NCBI RefSeq assembly: GCF_001761465.1
Contig: NZ_CP017479.1
Location: 3,286,001 to 3,350,000 of the forward strand
Direction of reading: 5' to 3'
DNA length: 64,000 nucleotides
From: Flavobacterium gilvum
GTDB lineage: Bacteria; Bacteroidota; Bacteroidia; Flavobacteriales; Flavobacteriaceae
Shown here: positions 29,890 to 39,742 of the stretch, in pieces
Numbering within the stretch: position 1 is the stretch's first letter
How the letters are laid out: every line of letters begins with the position of its first letter
Position numbers and translations under genes: made by a program
Notes under the pieces: generated by a model
What the model saw: only the letters and a program-made list of their open reading frames with translations
Told to the model about the DNA's origin: nothing
Databases searched by the model: none

Positions 29890-30048
29890 TCACGAATTTT
29901 TCCTTTTCGCCATTTCCTCCAAGAGTTTCTCCGGAATGGGTCTGCATTGGCAATTTTTTTGGTGTTCCAAATGCCATTTGACTCTTTGTTCGAAAGTTGG
30001 ATTTTTGGGCATTCTGTTTTCTAAATGCCAATCTTTATTGGTTTTCAT
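29890..30048 (-). CDS. Small conserved-looking protein, 52 residues
   Basis: A short frame starting MKTNKDWHLENRMPKNPTF and ending EEMAKRKNS. It is hydrophilic, with WHLE twice (residues 7-10 and 25-28) and a CxC pair at 33-35. The start lies 12 bases after the stop of the DUF808 gene, which suggests the two share a transcript. The composition is protein-like and the repeated WHLE looks non-random, but I do not recognise the family. A longer open frame on the opposite strand appears to be its shadow. Confidence 0.6.
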   Translation of the reverse strand: MKTNKDWHLENRMPKNPTFEQRVKWHLEHQKNCQCRPIPEKLLEEMAKRKNS

Positions 30049-30060
30049 CTCGATTTAAAT

Positions 30061-30927
30061 CTATTTTTTTATCATTTTTTTGATAAAAGTTACAATTCCC
30101 AAAACAATAAATCCAATTGTAAGTCCGATGAGAAAATCTTTCAGAAAGGAAGGTAATTGAGGAAAAAGATGATGTAAAAAATCAATATTATGAACAAATA
30201 TTCCACCAGCAACCAAGAGTAAAGCGATTGTTCCGATTACAGCCAAACTTTTGATGACTTTTGGTAAGGCCTGAACGAGAATGTTTCCGATTGTTCTTGA
30301 AAAACTCTTTTCGTTTTTACTCAGTTCGATAAGTTTGAGCCCCATTTCGTCCATCCTTACAATAAGAGCCACGATGCCATAAACGCCTATTGTTGCAATT
30401 ATTGCGACTAATGAAACAACTATGATTTGACTTTGAATGGGTTTACCTATTACGGTTCCGAGTGCTATTATTACAATTTCGACAGACAAAATAAAATCGG
30501 TGAATATGGCTGATTTTATTTTTTCTTTTTCGAGGGATAAAATTTCGGCTTCGGACACCGTTTGGTGTATATCTACTTTTTTGGGATGATGATGCGGAAA
30601 AAAGTATTCGTATATTTTTTCGGCGCCTTCGTAGGCCAGATATAGTCCGCCAAGAACTAGGATAATAATTATTGCCAAAGGAAAAAATGCACTCAGTACG
30701 AAAGCAATAGGCAAAATGATTAATTTATTGACAAAGGAACCTTTGCTGATTGCCCACAAAACAGGAAGTTCTCTCGAAGAAGCAAAACCAGAAGCTTTTT
30801 CGGCATTTACGGCTAAATCGTCGCCTAGAATACCGGCCGTTTTTTTTGTTGCTATTTTACTCATTGCAGCAACATCGTCCATGATGGCTGCGATATCATC
30901 CAATAGTGCGAAGAAGCCTGATGTCAT
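30061..30927 (-). CDS. DUF808 family membrane protein
   Basis: 288 residues starting with the family signature GFFALLDDIAAIMDDVAAMSK, followed by KTAGILGDDLAVNAEKASG. About five to six membrane helices follow (roughly 70-110, 145-190, 215-245, 262-284). It is a relative of E. coli YedI; the function is unknown. The 52-residue frame follows directly. A Flavo-1-like repeat lies beyond the start of this gene, in the divergent spacer towards guaC. Confidence 0.9.
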   Translation of the reverse strand: MTSGFFALLDDIAAIMDDVAAMSKIATKKTAGILGDDLAVNAEKASGFASSRELPVLWAISKGSFVNKLIILPIAFVLSAFFPLAIIIILVLGGLYLAYEGAEKIYEYFFPHHHPKKVDIHQTVSEAEILSLEKEKIKSAIFTDFILSVEIVIIALGTVIGKPIQSQIIVVSLVAIIATIGVYGIVALIVRMDEMGLKLIELSKNEKSFSRTIGNILVQALPKVIKSLAVIGTIALLLVAGGIFVHNIDFLHHLFPQLPSFLKDFLIGLTIGFIVLGIVTFIKKMIKK

Positions 30928-31061
30928 TGTTTTTTTGCTTTTAAAGTTGTTTTGATTTTGGTATTATCAGGAAAAAATCAATCGATTTGTTTTGATTGTT
31001 TCTTTAGGCTAAGCTACTACTTTTTTGGATGATTTTTTTCTGAAAAACTGAATTTCTAAGC

Positions 31062-31173
31062 TAGCCCCGATGGAAGTGAAAATCCTTTTTATTTATCCCG
31101 TCAGGGTAAATAAAAAGATTGTAGCGGACAGCGGGAGTACACTTGAACTGAAAAACTTTTGCTGTGCTCCTAA
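31062..31173. ncRNA. Flavo-1-like structured repeat, copy 1
   Basis: Conserved blocks TAGCCCCGATGG, GGACAGCGGGAG and GCTCCTAAA are shared with the copies at 52.4 and 56.1 kb. The central hairpin (31085-31099 with 31104-31117) has a different sequence from the other copies but keeps the pairing, which is compensatory change expected of an RNA. GGAGTACA can also pair with TGTGCTCC. It resembles the Rfam Flavo-1 motif as I remember it. The coding strand is uncertain. Confidence 0.6.
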
Positions 31174-31179
31174 AAAAAA

Positions 31180-31201
31180 ATACCGGCTTTACAACCGGTA
31201 T
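31180..31201 (-). terminator. Terminator after guaC
   Basis: ATACCGG and CCGGTAT form a 7-bp stem with an 8-base loop. On the minus strand it is followed by nine T, 11 bases past the guaC stop. The Flavo-1-like element begins right at this T run. Confidence 0.85.
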
Positions 31202-31211
31202 CTTTCATTGA

Positions 31212-32252
31212 TTATTTGTTGAAAATAACATTTTCCTGTTCCAGAACCCTAATAAAGGTGGTTCTTTTGGTGAGTTCTTTTAATTTGGAAGCACCTACAT
31301 AGGTACAAGTGCTCCGTATTCCGCCGAGAATATCCTTTAAGGTATCAGCTACGGCGCCTTTGAAAGGAACCTGAACGGTTTTTCCCTCGCTTGCTCTGTA
31401 TTCTGCAACACCGCCAACGTGTTTATTCATGGCAGTTTCTGAACTCATTCCGTAGAATTTCTTGTATTTTTCGCCGCCTATTTCGACCATTTCGCCACCG
31501 CTTTCGTTGTGTCCAGCAAGCATTCCGCCGAGCATTACAAAGTCGGCACCTGCACCAAAGGCTTTGGCTACATCACCAGGAATGGCACAACCGCCGTCGC
31601 TAATGATATGTCCGCCCAAACCGTGTGCGGCATCGGCACATTCTATTATGGCCGAAAGTTGAGGATACCCCACGCCTGTTTTTACCCTCGTTGTACAAAC
31701 AGATCCGGGACCGATTCCTACTTTGATGATATCGGCACCTGCGAGAAGTAATTCTTCGACCATTTCCCCAGTCACCACGTTACCTGCCATAATTACTTTG
31801 TCAGGATATTGATTGCGCGCTTTTTTTACAAAACTCACAAAATGCTCCGAATAGCCATTGGCGACATCGATGCAGATGAATTTTAATTGAGGACTTTGTT
31901 CAAATATCTCGCCTATTTTCTTGAAATCTTCTTTTCCTGTTCCAGAACTCACAGCGATATAATCCTGAATATTTTCGGGAGCTGTTTTCATGAATTCTGC
32001 CCATTCTTCCAAGGAATAATGTTTGTGTATGGCGGTAAAAAGTTTTTCTTTGGACAATTCTAATGCCATTTCAAAAGTTCCTACGGTATCCATATTGGCA
32101 CCCATTATTGGTATTCCCGACCAAGTGGCGGTACTGTGTAAAAACTTGTATTCTCGTTCTAACGAAACTTGCGACCGGCTCTTCAATGTGGAGCGTTTGG
32201 GTCTAATCATTACATCCTTAAATCCTAATTTAAGTTCTGTTTCTATTCTCAT
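31212..32252 (-). CDS. guaC: GMP reductase
   Basis: Reduces GMP to IMP with NADPH, returning guanine nucleotides to the common purine pool. 346 residues of the IMPDH/GMPR barrel: the catalytic cysteine is in [11 protein letters not shown] (about 188), with [14 protein letters not shown] and [14 protein letters not shown] for phosphate binding. It lacks the CBS domains of IMP dehydrogenase, and the [17 protein letters not shown] tail supports GMP reductase. It stands alone on the minus strand, with its own terminator. Confidence 0.95.
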   Translation of the reverse strand: MRIETELKLGFKDVMIRPKRSTLKSRSQVSLEREYKFLHSTATWSGIPIMGANMDTVGTFEMALELSKEKLFTAIHKHYSLEEWAEFMKTAPENIQDYIAVSSGTGKEDFKKIGEIFEQSPQLKFICIDVANGYSEHFVSFVKKARNQYPDKVIMAGNVVTGEMVEELLLAGADIIKVGIGPGSVCTTRVKTGVGYPQLSAIIECADAAHGLGGHIISDGGCAIPGDVAKAFGAGADFVMLGGMLAGHNESGGEMVEIGGEKYKKFYGMSSETAMNKHVGGVAEYRASEGKTVQVPFKGAVADTLKDILGGIRSTCTYVGASKLKELTKRTTFIRVLEQENVIFNK

Positions 32253-32493
32253 GATGCTTAAAATGTGGTTACCTGCAAATTTATGGTTTTAAAAACTAAG
32301 CAATATTTAAAATGGAGTTAAAAAATGAGTTATGAGTTAATGAATTATAAATTATGAGTTTGCCTTTTGATATTTATGAAATATGATTTAGTATTGAAAA
32401 CTATTTGAACGATTAAAGATTTTAAACAATTAAACTTTTATTAATTTATTTGGAGTAGGATTTTTAATTCCTATTTTTACAAAAAATGATAGT

Positions 32494-32943
32494 ATGAAAT
32501 TAAGAAATTTTTCCCGATTAGTCTTTTTGATAATGATTGTAATCACAACCTTTGTTTCCTGTGGTTCTGATGATTACAAAACTGGAGCCAAAGATGTGGC
32601 AGATACTGTTAAAGACGGAACATGGCGGGTTGGTTATTTTTACGATTCCGGTGTGGAGAAAACTAAAAGTTATGAAGGATATAATTTTACTTTTGGCGAA
32701 AATACAACATTGACAGCTATAAAAGGAATTATTATTAATACGGGAATTTGGTCTGTAGCAAAAAGCACCAATGATGCTGATATTTACAGTACTATTTTTA
32801 AAATTACATTTGCTTCTCCTGATATTTTTGCGCAGTTGACAGGTGATTGGAAAGTGATTGAAAATACCGGAACTTCCTTAAAACTAAAAGACGATAGTAA
32901 GGGTGATACACAAATCGATTACCTAAATTTTGAGAAGAACTAA
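32494..32943 (+). CDS. Predicted lipoprotein of unknown function
   Basis: 149 residues with a lipoprotein signal (ITTFVSC, lipidated Cys about 23) followed by GSDDYK. The mature part has a lipocalin-like feel: GTWRVGYFYDSGVEKT, YNFTFGENTTLTA and LTGDWKVIENTGTSLKLK resemble the repeated beta-strand pairs of Bacteroidota lipocalin-like lipoproteins. That resemblance is by eye only. It ends 4 bases before the convergent DUF4199 gene. Confidence 0.78.
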   Translation: MKLRNFSRLVFLIMIVITTFVSCGSDDYKTGAKDVADTVKDGTWRVGYFYDSGVEKTKSYEGYNFTFGENTTLTAIKGIIINTGIWSVAKSTNDADIYSTIFKITFASPDIFAQLTGDWKVIENTGTSLKLKDDSKGDTQIDYLNFEKN

Positions 32944-32947
32944 TCGA

Positions 32948-33442
32948 TTATTTTTTCTTTAAAAAGAATCCCGCAATCAAGGAAACTAGAATTCCTAAAG
33001 GAAAAATTTCCATAAAAGTGAGCAATATTACCATCAGCGGACTTTTGTACCATTCTTTCATTTGGTTCATTTCGGTGGTTTTGGCGGCAAGGTCTTCGGG
33101 ATTGGTATTTTTTAAGACCATATCGCTGTATTTTTCTATGAAATCAGGGAAAAAATTATAGAAAATAACTAGCCAAGCCAAAACGTAAATGGTCGAAATG
33201 ATAAAAGAAATTCCCAATCCAATCAGGAATGCCTTTCCAAATGAGATTTTATCATTATTATTTTCACGGTTTTGTTTGATACCAAATACTAGAAAAGTGA
33301 ATGCCAAAAGCATACTGATAAAACCAATAGCCGCATTGAGCTGCACTCCCGGATTGGCTTTCATGTAGAAAACCATCGAAGACATTACAGTTGCAGCAAT
33401 CAGCCCTCCCAAAATTCCGTTTTTGAAAATATTTCCAGTCAT
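32948..33442 (-). CDS. DUF4199 family membrane protein
   Basis: 164 residues with four predicted membrane helices (about 8-28, 36-56, 68-95, 135-160). The pattern GxxKQNRENNNDKISFGKAFLIG between helices 2 and 3 is characteristic of DUF4199, a Bacteroidota family of unknown function. It converges on the lipoprotein gene with a 4-base gap. Confidence 0.85.
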   Translation of the reverse strand: MTGNIFKNGILGGLIAATVMSSMVFYMKANPGVQLNAAIGFISMLLAFTFLVFGIKQNRENNNDKISFGKAFLIGLGISFIISTIYVLAWLVIFYNFFPDFIEKYSDMVLKNTNPEDLAAKTTEMNQMKEWYKSPLMVILLTFMEIFPLGILVSLIAGFFLKKK

Positions 33443-33556
33443 GATTATAGTTTTTGGATTACTATATCAAATTTACGAAAATTAGATAGGAAATTTTTCG
33501 TTTTAAAAACTAATTTTGGGCAGAATTTGGTTTATAAACAGCTGTTCTGATTGTGT

Positions 33557-34231
33557 TTATATCAAAACATTTACTTCATCAGATTGAAAAAGAGGGATTA
33601 AATCCAAAGGAGTATTCAGTGTTTTTTTGGCTCCGTTTACAATTAATTCTTCTTCCGGACGGTATCCCCATGTTACACCTACAGCAAACATTTCGGCATT
33701 GGTAGCTGTTTGCATATCGATACCAGAATCTCCTACAAAAATGATTTCATTTGTTTTTAATCCAAGTTTTTTACTTATTTCAATGGCTTCGGATGGATTT
33801 GGTTTTTTTAATGCTTCGGTAGTCAAACCAACGACAGGTTCAAAATATCCGGGAAATAAATCGGCTGCGATTTTTTTGGTCAAAGCATCTGATTTATTGG
33901 AGAATACACTCATTTTAATGTTTTGTGAAACTAAGAATTCCAATAATTCGGCAATCCCGTTGTATGCTTTTGTTTTACGGGTGCAATTACCGCTATATTC
34001 TTCAATCATCAATTGGTAACAATAATCGATATGTTCGTCGTCATTATGAGTTGACGGCAATGCTTTACTTACCAAATTTCGCAGACCACTGCCAATAAAA
34101 TATTGATAGGTTTCGTAACTGTGAATAGGATAGTCGAGATTTTTTAGTACGATATTCATCGCATCTGAAATATCTTCGAGTGAATTAACCAATGTTCCGT
34201 CTAAATCAAAAATAACACCTTTGAACTTCAT
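33557..34231 (-). CDS. HAD-superfamily phosphatase, phosphoglycolate-phosphatase-like
   Basis: 224 residues with the HAD motifs in order: IFDLDGTLVNS with nucleophile Asp 9, the helical cap (about 15-90), motif II SVFSNKSDA, the lysine in LKKPNPSEAI (motif III), and FVGDSGIDMQTATNA (motif IV). It most resembles Gph-type phosphatases, which dephosphorylate 2-phosphoglycolate or related small phosphates. The substrate cannot be fixed from sequence. It appears to be a single-gene unit. Confidence 0.88.
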   Translation of the reverse strand: MKFKGVIFDLDGTLVNSLEDISDAMNIVLKNLDYPIHSYETYQYFIGSGLRNLVSKALPSTHNDDEHIDYCYQLMIEEYSGNCTRKTKAYNGIAELLEFLVSQNIKMSVFSNKSDALTKKIAADLFPGYFEPVVGLTTEALKKPNPSEAIEISKKLGLKTNEIIFVGDSGIDMQTATNAEMFAVGVTWGYRPEEELIVNGAKKTLNTPLDLIPLFQSDEVNVLI

Positions 34232-34397
34232 TTTCTGTTTTTTAAATCAATTGAAAGAATATATTTTTTTCAATTGTTGTTTTAGAATGTCTGCAAAGAT
34301 AAGGATATTAGCTACGCTCCGTTCACTTCATTCGGGTGTTTTTTACTGATTTTGGCTTTTTCAATAATAGAATTATGTGATTTTATTTATAGAGTAA

Positions 34398-34661
34398 TTA
34401 CCTCAAATCGAAAGGATTCTGGTTGTTTATTTTGATTGGTTCCTCAGCGGGTTTGCTAAAATTTGTAGGTTCGATTGATCGGATATCGGTAATCCATTTT
34501 AAATATTCTCCTAAAAAAATTATGAAATTGTAAGCCAAGTCATACTGATAAGCAAAAAAGGCAATTAAAAATTTAATAAAATCATCTGCCAAGTCATAAA
34601 CAGTTGCAAAAAAATCAATTAAGAAGTTGATTGTAGCTAATGTGTTGGTTTTCAGTTTCAT
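34398..34661 (-). CDS. Small hydrophobic protein with an internal repeat
   Basis: 87 residues. Two tandem units of about 21 residues are visible: FLIDFFATVYDLADDFIK and FLIAFFAYQYDLAYNFII, followed by a polar C-terminal tail ending NQNPFDLR. The units are amphipathic and aromatic-rich and could be membrane-associated helices. No family is recognised. It is flanked by AT-rich DNA and could be a small membrane protein or a chance frame; the repeat argues for a real product. Confidence 0.5.
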   Translation of the reverse strand: MKLKTNTLATINFLIDFFATVYDLADDFIKFLIAFFAYQYDLAYNFIIFLGEYLKWITDIRSIEPTNFSKPAEEPIKINNQNPFDLR

Positions 34662-35022
34662 GGTAATGGGGGTTAATTTTTATTCCTTCTTAGCAAGATT
34701 TAAGATTTTAAATCTGTTATAAAAATAGCTGAATTTCATTAAAAAATCGACAAAACACATAAAATTTATTTATATGTAAGAAAAAAATGTTTTTAATAAA
34801 AAGCTTAAAAAATTAATAATACCATTTGATCTTATAAAACAGACTGATTTAGTTCAGGTTCTTTTTTATTGAAATTAGACTAATTAATTAGGTTTAAAAA
34901 GCAAAAGTTCATTTGAGCAAAATCTCAACATTTTCGAAGAAAACTTTTTTTGGATTCTTTTTGCTTTATGTTATTGTGTAAAGTAATAAACTTAAATGAC
35001 TTTTATATTTAAAAAACAGGTT
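34662..35022. other. AT-rich intergenic region
   Basis: No gene, strong hairpin or recognisable repeat is seen between the small hydrophobic protein and the acetyltransferase. Confidence 0.5.
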
Positions 35023-35529
35023 CTAAACTATTTTTTCTAAAACGACAAATTCCAATGGTTTTTCAGCAATAATAGCATCTGTGTCATTCAAGGGGAAAGG
35101 TTCTCTATCTCCGGTGTCAGCAAAACCGTGGCGATTGTACCAAGCAATCAGTTCTTCCCGAATAGAAATCACAGTCATAACTATTTTGTTGATATTCAGT
35201 TCCAAGGCATGAGTTTCAGCTGCTTTCAAAAGTTGTTTGCCAATGCCGCTGTTTTGTAAATTTGGAGAAACAGTAAGCATTCCCAAATAGATTTTATCTC
35301 CTTTATTGACAAGCAAAACACAGCCAACAATTGTATTGTCTTTTGTGAATTTCAGGATGGTATTTTCTTTATTTTGAAAAAGTGCAGACAGTTCGTGTGT
35401 ATCTATTCTTTTGCCTTGTAATAAGTTGGCCTCTGTAGTCCATCCTTGTTTTGACGTTTCGCCCCGGTAAGCAGAATTGACTAGTTTTTCTAAAGCCGAA
35501 ACATCGTCCAGCACTGCAGTTGTAATCAT
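35023..35529 (-). CDS. GNAT family N-acetyltransferase
   Basis: 168 residues. The acetyl-CoA-binding motif A is LGMLTVSPNLQNSGIGKQLLKAAE (Q/RxxGxG/A loop at about 97-102), followed by motif B IREELIAWYNRHGFADTGDREPF. The N-terminal LEKLVNSAYRGE matches a small-molecule acetyltransferase subgroup. The substrate is unknown. No operon partner is seen. Confidence 0.88.
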   Translation of the reverse strand: MITTAVLDDVSALEKLVNSAYRGETSKQGWTTEANLLQGKRIDTHELSALFQNKENTILKFTKDNTIVGCVLLVNKGDKIYLGMLTVSPNLQNSGIGKQLLKAAETHALELNINKIVMTVISIREELIAWYNRHGFADTGDREPFPLNDTDAIIAEKPLEFVVLEKIV

Positions 35530-35881
35530 GAAATGGAAATTTGGTACTTTTTTTCAAAGATAAAAAAAACACAAAGTAAAAAATACATCACTTTGTGTTT
35601 TTTGAATTTATATAATTGTTAAAAAAAATTGCGAAAATTTTTGAAATTCGTGTTTGATTTTATTTAATCTATGCTTATCCGTAATTTAACCTAATTGAGT
35701 TTTTAGCCACAAACTACACAAATTCTCACAAATTTTTACATACATAATATCAGCTTATATGACCTTAAATGACTTATATGGTGAAATTTAAACAGTCAAA
35801 GAAATCTGTGCCAATCAGTTTTTATCTGTTCAATCCGTGGTCCATCTTCAGCTTTTATGCGACATAGCGGACAAGCATTAT
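35530..35881. other. Intergenic region with degenerate repeat-like sequence
   Basis: Runs such as AATCTGTGCCAATCAG and TCTGTTCAATCCGTGG resemble the noncoding sequence near 16150 and 50070. No gene is visible. Confidence 0.4.
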
Positions 35882-37741
35882 TTAATCTTCTTCAATTTCA
35901 AATTCGGCGTCTTTTTCCCAAATTTCCATTTCGCAAGGCTTGCAATTGAATTTCAGTTTGTATTCCAATTCACCCTGTTTTAGTACCAAAGGCTCTTTAA
36001 GTTTGCCTTCCATTGTGTCTTTATGGTATTTTGGACATTTGGCCAACTCATATTTAATGCAATATTTGGTGGTCATCACGCGTGATTTTCCTGGATCCCA
36101 TTGCAATTCAAATGCTTTTTCGATTTCGGTTACTCCGTGTCGCTCATAGAATTTTCGAGCCATTTTATTGGAAACATTATACATAAAATCCAATTTGGTT
36201 TCCGGATAAGGATGACTTGTTTTTTCTATTTTGCGTTCTATGCGTTTGTAATTTTTCAAACGAATTTTTGTCAATTGCTCATAAACAGTTCTTCGCATTT
36301 CGTTGATTTTTGAAATAGGCAAAAACCAATTATCGGTAAACTGAATCGTTATTTCATCGGCCGTGTAAGGCGTAAATCCAGTTTTAGCCAATTGCGTTTT
36401 GATGTTTTCCTCGATGGATTGATTGTTTTTGGTTTGTTCTTTTGGATGTGCCAATTGAACAGAACTTGTGTTCCCATCTTCATCTGTGGCAAGCAATTCA
36501 AAACCAGTTTCGTTTTCGAATAATAATAATGAAGTGCTTATTTTACGAACCGCACTGTCTTCACGTTCTACAATTTTGATAAAAGCGGCATCATTGTTTC
36601 TGTAAATGAAAGTACCATCTTTCAGTTCTTTCAGTACATTTGGATACGCCAGTCCATTTTCGACTTTATTCACATAAATACCGTCGGCTTCATTGTTTTC
36701 ATTGATGTAGCACAAACCGTCGCCGTTGTTCAGTAAATGACCGTTTTCAATTTCATAAGCATTTCCAACAGTTTTGATTAATTTACCAATGTATTGTCCT
36801 TTTGATTTTGGACTTTCCCAGGAACCAATTGTGGCGTGGCGTTCATTTACAAAATAATCGGTATAACCTCGGTTGAAAGTACGACTCAATTCTGAATCAA
36901 ATGTGTAGGTGCATTTTCCGGAAGAAGCTTTGGTATATTTATCGTTGTTTTCAAGGAACGAATCCAGTTTTTTTCTAAGGTAAGAAACGTTGTTTTTTAC
37001 ATAAACAATGTCTTTTAAACGACCTTCGATTTTGAAAGAACAAACACCGGCTTCGACCAAATTTGGTATTTCATTGGAAACATCAAAATCCTTGATAGAA
37101 AGTAAGTGCGTGCTTTTAATTAATGTTTCTCCGTGACCGTCAATCAGATTGTAAGGCAAGCGGCAGTTTTGGGCACACGAACCACGATTGGCAGAGCGTT
37201 CTCCATTGGCAACGCTCATATAACAATTCCCACTGAAAGAAACGCACAAAGCTCCGGTAACAAAGAATTCCAACTCAACATCGGTAGTTGTACTAATTTC
37301 TTTTATTTGATGTAAATTCAATTCACGAGCCAAAACGACACGTTTGATTCCTGCATCGGCCAAAAACTTTATTTTATCAGCATCTCTATTGTTAGCTTGT
37401 GTACTAGCATGCAATACGATAGGCGGCAAATCCATTTCCATAATCGCCATATCCTGAATGATTAACGCATCAACACCAATATCATACAATTGCCAAATCA
37501 TCTGGCGACAAGTTTCCAATTCGTTATCGTAAAGAATGGTATTGATAACCACAAAAACGGGAACGTTGTATAAATGTGCATATTGTACCAAGGCAGCAAC
37601 ATCTTCGATAGAGTTGGTGGCGTTGGAACGGGCACCAAATTGTGGAGCTCCAACGTATACGGCATCTGCACCACTATTTATTGCGGCAATACCTCCAATT
37701 AAATCTTTTGCTGGCGCTAAAATTTCTATTTTCTTTTTCAT
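35882..37741 (-). CDS. Peptidase U32 family protein, RlhA-like
   Basis: 619 residues. The U32 domain spans about 1-330, with LAPAKDLIGGIAAINSGADAVY at the start and the signature region ELEFFVTGALCVSFSGNCYMS (about 155-175). The cysteines in GSCAQNCRLPY and the C-terminal CPKY and CKPCE probably bind an iron-sulfur or metal centre. Members such as RlhA and TrhP act in prephenate-dependent hydroxylation of rRNA or tRNA, and length plus the middle region favour the RlhA-type branch. A true protease role is unlikely. The exact RNA target is inferred from family only. Confidence 0.85.
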   Translation of the reverse strand: MKKKIEILAPAKDLIGGIAAINSGADAVYVGAPQFGARSNATNSIEDVAALVQYAHLYNVPVFVVINTILYDNELETCRQMIWQLYDIGVDALIIQDMAIMEMDLPPIVLHASTQANNRDADKIKFLADAGIKRVVLARELNLHQIKEISTTTDVELEFFVTGALCVSFSGNCYMSVANGERSANRGSCAQNCRLPYNLIDGHGETLIKSTHLLSIKDFDVSNEIPNLVEAGVCSFKIEGRLKDIVYVKNNVSYLRKKLDSFLENNDKYTKASSGKCTYTFDSELSRTFNRGYTDYFVNERHATIGSWESPKSKGQYIGKLIKTVGNAYEIENGHLLNNGDGLCYINENNEADGIYVNKVENGLAYPNVLKELKDGTFIYRNNDAAFIKIVEREDSAVRKISTSLLLFENETGFELLATDEDGNTSSVQLAHPKEQTKNNQSIEENIKTQLAKTGFTPYTADEITIQFTDNWFLPISKINEMRRTVYEQLTKIRLKNYKRIERKIEKTSHPYPETKLDFMYNVSNKMARKFYERHGVTEIEKAFELQWDPGKSRVMTTKYCIKYELAKCPKYHKDTMEGKLKEPLVLKQGELEYKLKFNCKPCEMEIWEKDAEFEIEED

Positions 37742-38015
37742 CAGGGGATGATCGATTTATAATTTCTAAAAAGCTGTTTGCTTGCGCAAAAAACGTGCAA
37801 AGTTCTTATAAATAATCCGAGATTTCTAACTCAAAATGATTTTTTTTGAATTAGAGCCTGAAAAGTAAGGTTTTGAAAACTGAATTTATTTTTTTAGGAG
37901 TGCTTTTTTACAAAAAAATACAATAAATTTAATTATCGAATGTTATGTAATAGGACGTTTTTTGTTTTTACGAGTTTGATTTTTAAAAAGATATATTTTA
38001 AAAAAAGTAATTGAT

Positions 38016-38612
38016 ATGAAAAGGATATTGTTTTTTGTTTTTTTGCTTGGAGTGTCATTGAGTGGTTACGCCCAGGATGAGTTTAATAATACATTCAAGC
38101 CAATTCCGCCGAAGCATCCTGAAGAAGAAAAAGATATTCCGCCAAAAGAAATTTCTCCAAAAGTTACTCCGCCCGATGTCATTAAAAAGAAAGATTCTTT
38201 ACCATTTGATCCTAAGAAACTTTTTGACAATCCATATTTGTATAAGAAACCTGCAAATACGGAAGGAATTTATTATAGACAAAATCAGTTTTTAGGCAGT
38301 TTTAAAACACAGGCTTTGACTGCCAAAATACGTTATCGCGATGCAGCTTTTTTGGATGGTGATAAAGTAAAGGTTTATCTAAATGATAAAGTAATTGTAC
38401 CAGAAGTTGTCCTAGAAGGAGATTTCAAAGGATTTGAAATTAAATTGGAGAAAGGCATAAACAGGGTTGATATTGAGGCTTTGAATGAAGGTTTTGCTTC
38501 GCCAAATACTGCTCAGTTTGAGGTTTATGATGATAAAGGTGTCGCTGTTATGAATGATCAGTGGAATGTGGGAACGGGATATAAAGCGAGTATAATAATC
38601 ATAAAAGAGTAA
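38016..38612 (+). CDS. Secreted protein of unknown function
   Basis: 198 residues with a signal peptide ([19 protein letters not shown], then Q). A proline- and lysine-rich linker (about 25-60) is followed by a compact beta-rich domain: [36 protein letters not shown] and [12 protein letters not shown]. The domain resembles small immunoglobulin-like modules, but I cannot name the family. It lies 104 bases upstream of nnrD on the same strand. Confidence 0.8.
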   Translation: MKRILFFVFLLGVSLSGYAQDEFNNTFKPIPPKHPEEEKDIPPKEISPKVTPPDVIKKKDSLPFDPKKLFDNPYLYKKPANTEGIYYRQNQFLGSFKTQALTAKIRYRDAAFLDGDKVKVYLNDKVIVPEVVLEGDFKGFEIKLEKGINRVDIEALNEGFASPNTAQFEVYDDKGVAVMNDQWNVGTGYKASIIIIKE

Positions 38613-38716
38613 AATTATTATTTGAGTTTTCCGACTCTGTTGTGTTATCTGAATTTGATTTTTATTTGAGAATTTTCTTTTCAGAATTTCGTACATTTAA
38701 CAGAAAATTTAAACTC

Positions 38717-39565
38717 ATGAATAGTCCTATTGCTATTGATAGAAATGAGATTTTAAAACGTTACAAAACGATTGATAAATATACCCACAAAGGCATACAA
38801 GGGCATGCGTTAATTATAGGCGGGAGCTATGGTAAGGTTGGAGCTGTTAGTCTTTCGGCCAAAGCAGCATTAAGAACAGGTTGTGGATTGACAACCGTTT
38901 TTGTTCCCCAATGCGGGTATGAAATTCTCCAAATATCGGTTCCCGAAGTGATGGTTGTGACAGATGACCATGAAAAATACATCTCGGAGATTGCGTTGAA
39001 TCTAGATGTAGATGCAATAGGAATTGGCCCCGGAATGGGACAGAAAATGGCAACTCAAAAAGCACTTCATGATTTCTTATCGAATAATAGTTTGCCTTTA
39101 GTTATCGATGCCGATGCATTGAATATCCTCTCGCATAATCCTTCCTGGATTGCCTTACTTCCTCCAAAAACAATTTTGACACCACACTACAAAGAATTGG
39201 AGCGCTTAATAGGAAAATGGCATTCTGATGAGGATAAATTGGGTAAAACCATAGTTTTCTCTCTTGTTAATCAGGTTGTTGTAGTTATGAAAGGAGCGCC
39301 AACTTACATTGTCGACGGGCAAACAATTTATGTAAATACAACAGGAAACGCAGCCTTGGCAACAGCCGGAAGCGGAGATGTTCTTACAGGCATGATTACT
39401 AGTCTTTTGGCGCAGTCCTACAAAACGATTGATGCGGCAATATTGGGCGTTTATCTTCATGGTTTGACAGCAGACATTGCTTTGCCTGAAACGGGTTATC
39501 AGTCTTTCATCGCTTCGGATATTATTGCCAATATTGGAAAAGCATATTTGAGTTTGAAGAAATAG
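38717..39565 (+). CDS. nnrD: ADP-dependent NAD(P)H-hydrate dehydratase
   Basis: Repairs hydrated NAD(P)H by ADP-dependent dehydration. 282 residues of the ribokinase-like YjeF C-terminal domain: [56 protein letters not shown] and the nucleotide site [21 protein letters not shown]. It lacks the epimerase half (NnrE) that is fused in many bacteria, so this is the single-domain form or a separated half. ATG 38717 is preferred to the in-frame 38642. A TACATTTA box 25 bases upstream may be its promoter. Confidence 0.9.
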   Translation: MNSPIAIDRNEILKRYKTIDKYTHKGIQGHALIIGGSYGKVGAVSLSAKAALRTGCGLTTVFVPQCGYEILQISVPEVMVVTDDHEKYISEIALNLDVDAIGIGPGMGQKMATQKALHDFLSNNSLPLVIDADALNILSHNPSWIALLPPKTILTPHYKELERLIGKWHSDEDKLGKTIVFSLVNQVVVVMKGAPTYIVDGQTIYVNTTGNAALATAGSGDVLTGMITSLLAQSYKTIDAAILGVYLHGLTADIALPETGYQSFIASDIIANIGKAYLSLKK

Positions 39566-39568
39566 GAT

Positions 39569-39691
39569 TTAACCTAATTTCATCATAGTTACAGTCTTTA
39601 TAAATTTTACCTTTTTATCAGAATAAAATCCTTCAAGTGCAATTAATTTACCATCCATGGACGAAGAAAGAGTATAAGGATAAATACTCAT
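39569..39691 (-). pseudogene. Possible gene remnant, 40 codons
   Basis: On the minus strand an ATG-led frame reads MSIYPYTLSSSMDG and ends KTVTMMKLG before a stop. The in-frame codons continue for several residues upstream without a start. It looks like the worn 3' end of a gene at the edge of the decayed T6SS locus. No family is recognised. Confidence 0.35.
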
Positions 39692-39742
39692 TAAGATTGA
39701 AACTGAATAAACTGTTTTTTGTATTTATTTTTTTTATCTTTT

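Noticed and set aside
29798..30058. An 86-codon plus-strand open frame
   Set aside because: It is antisense to the more protein-like 52-residue gene and begins in a region next to repeats; treated as a shadow.
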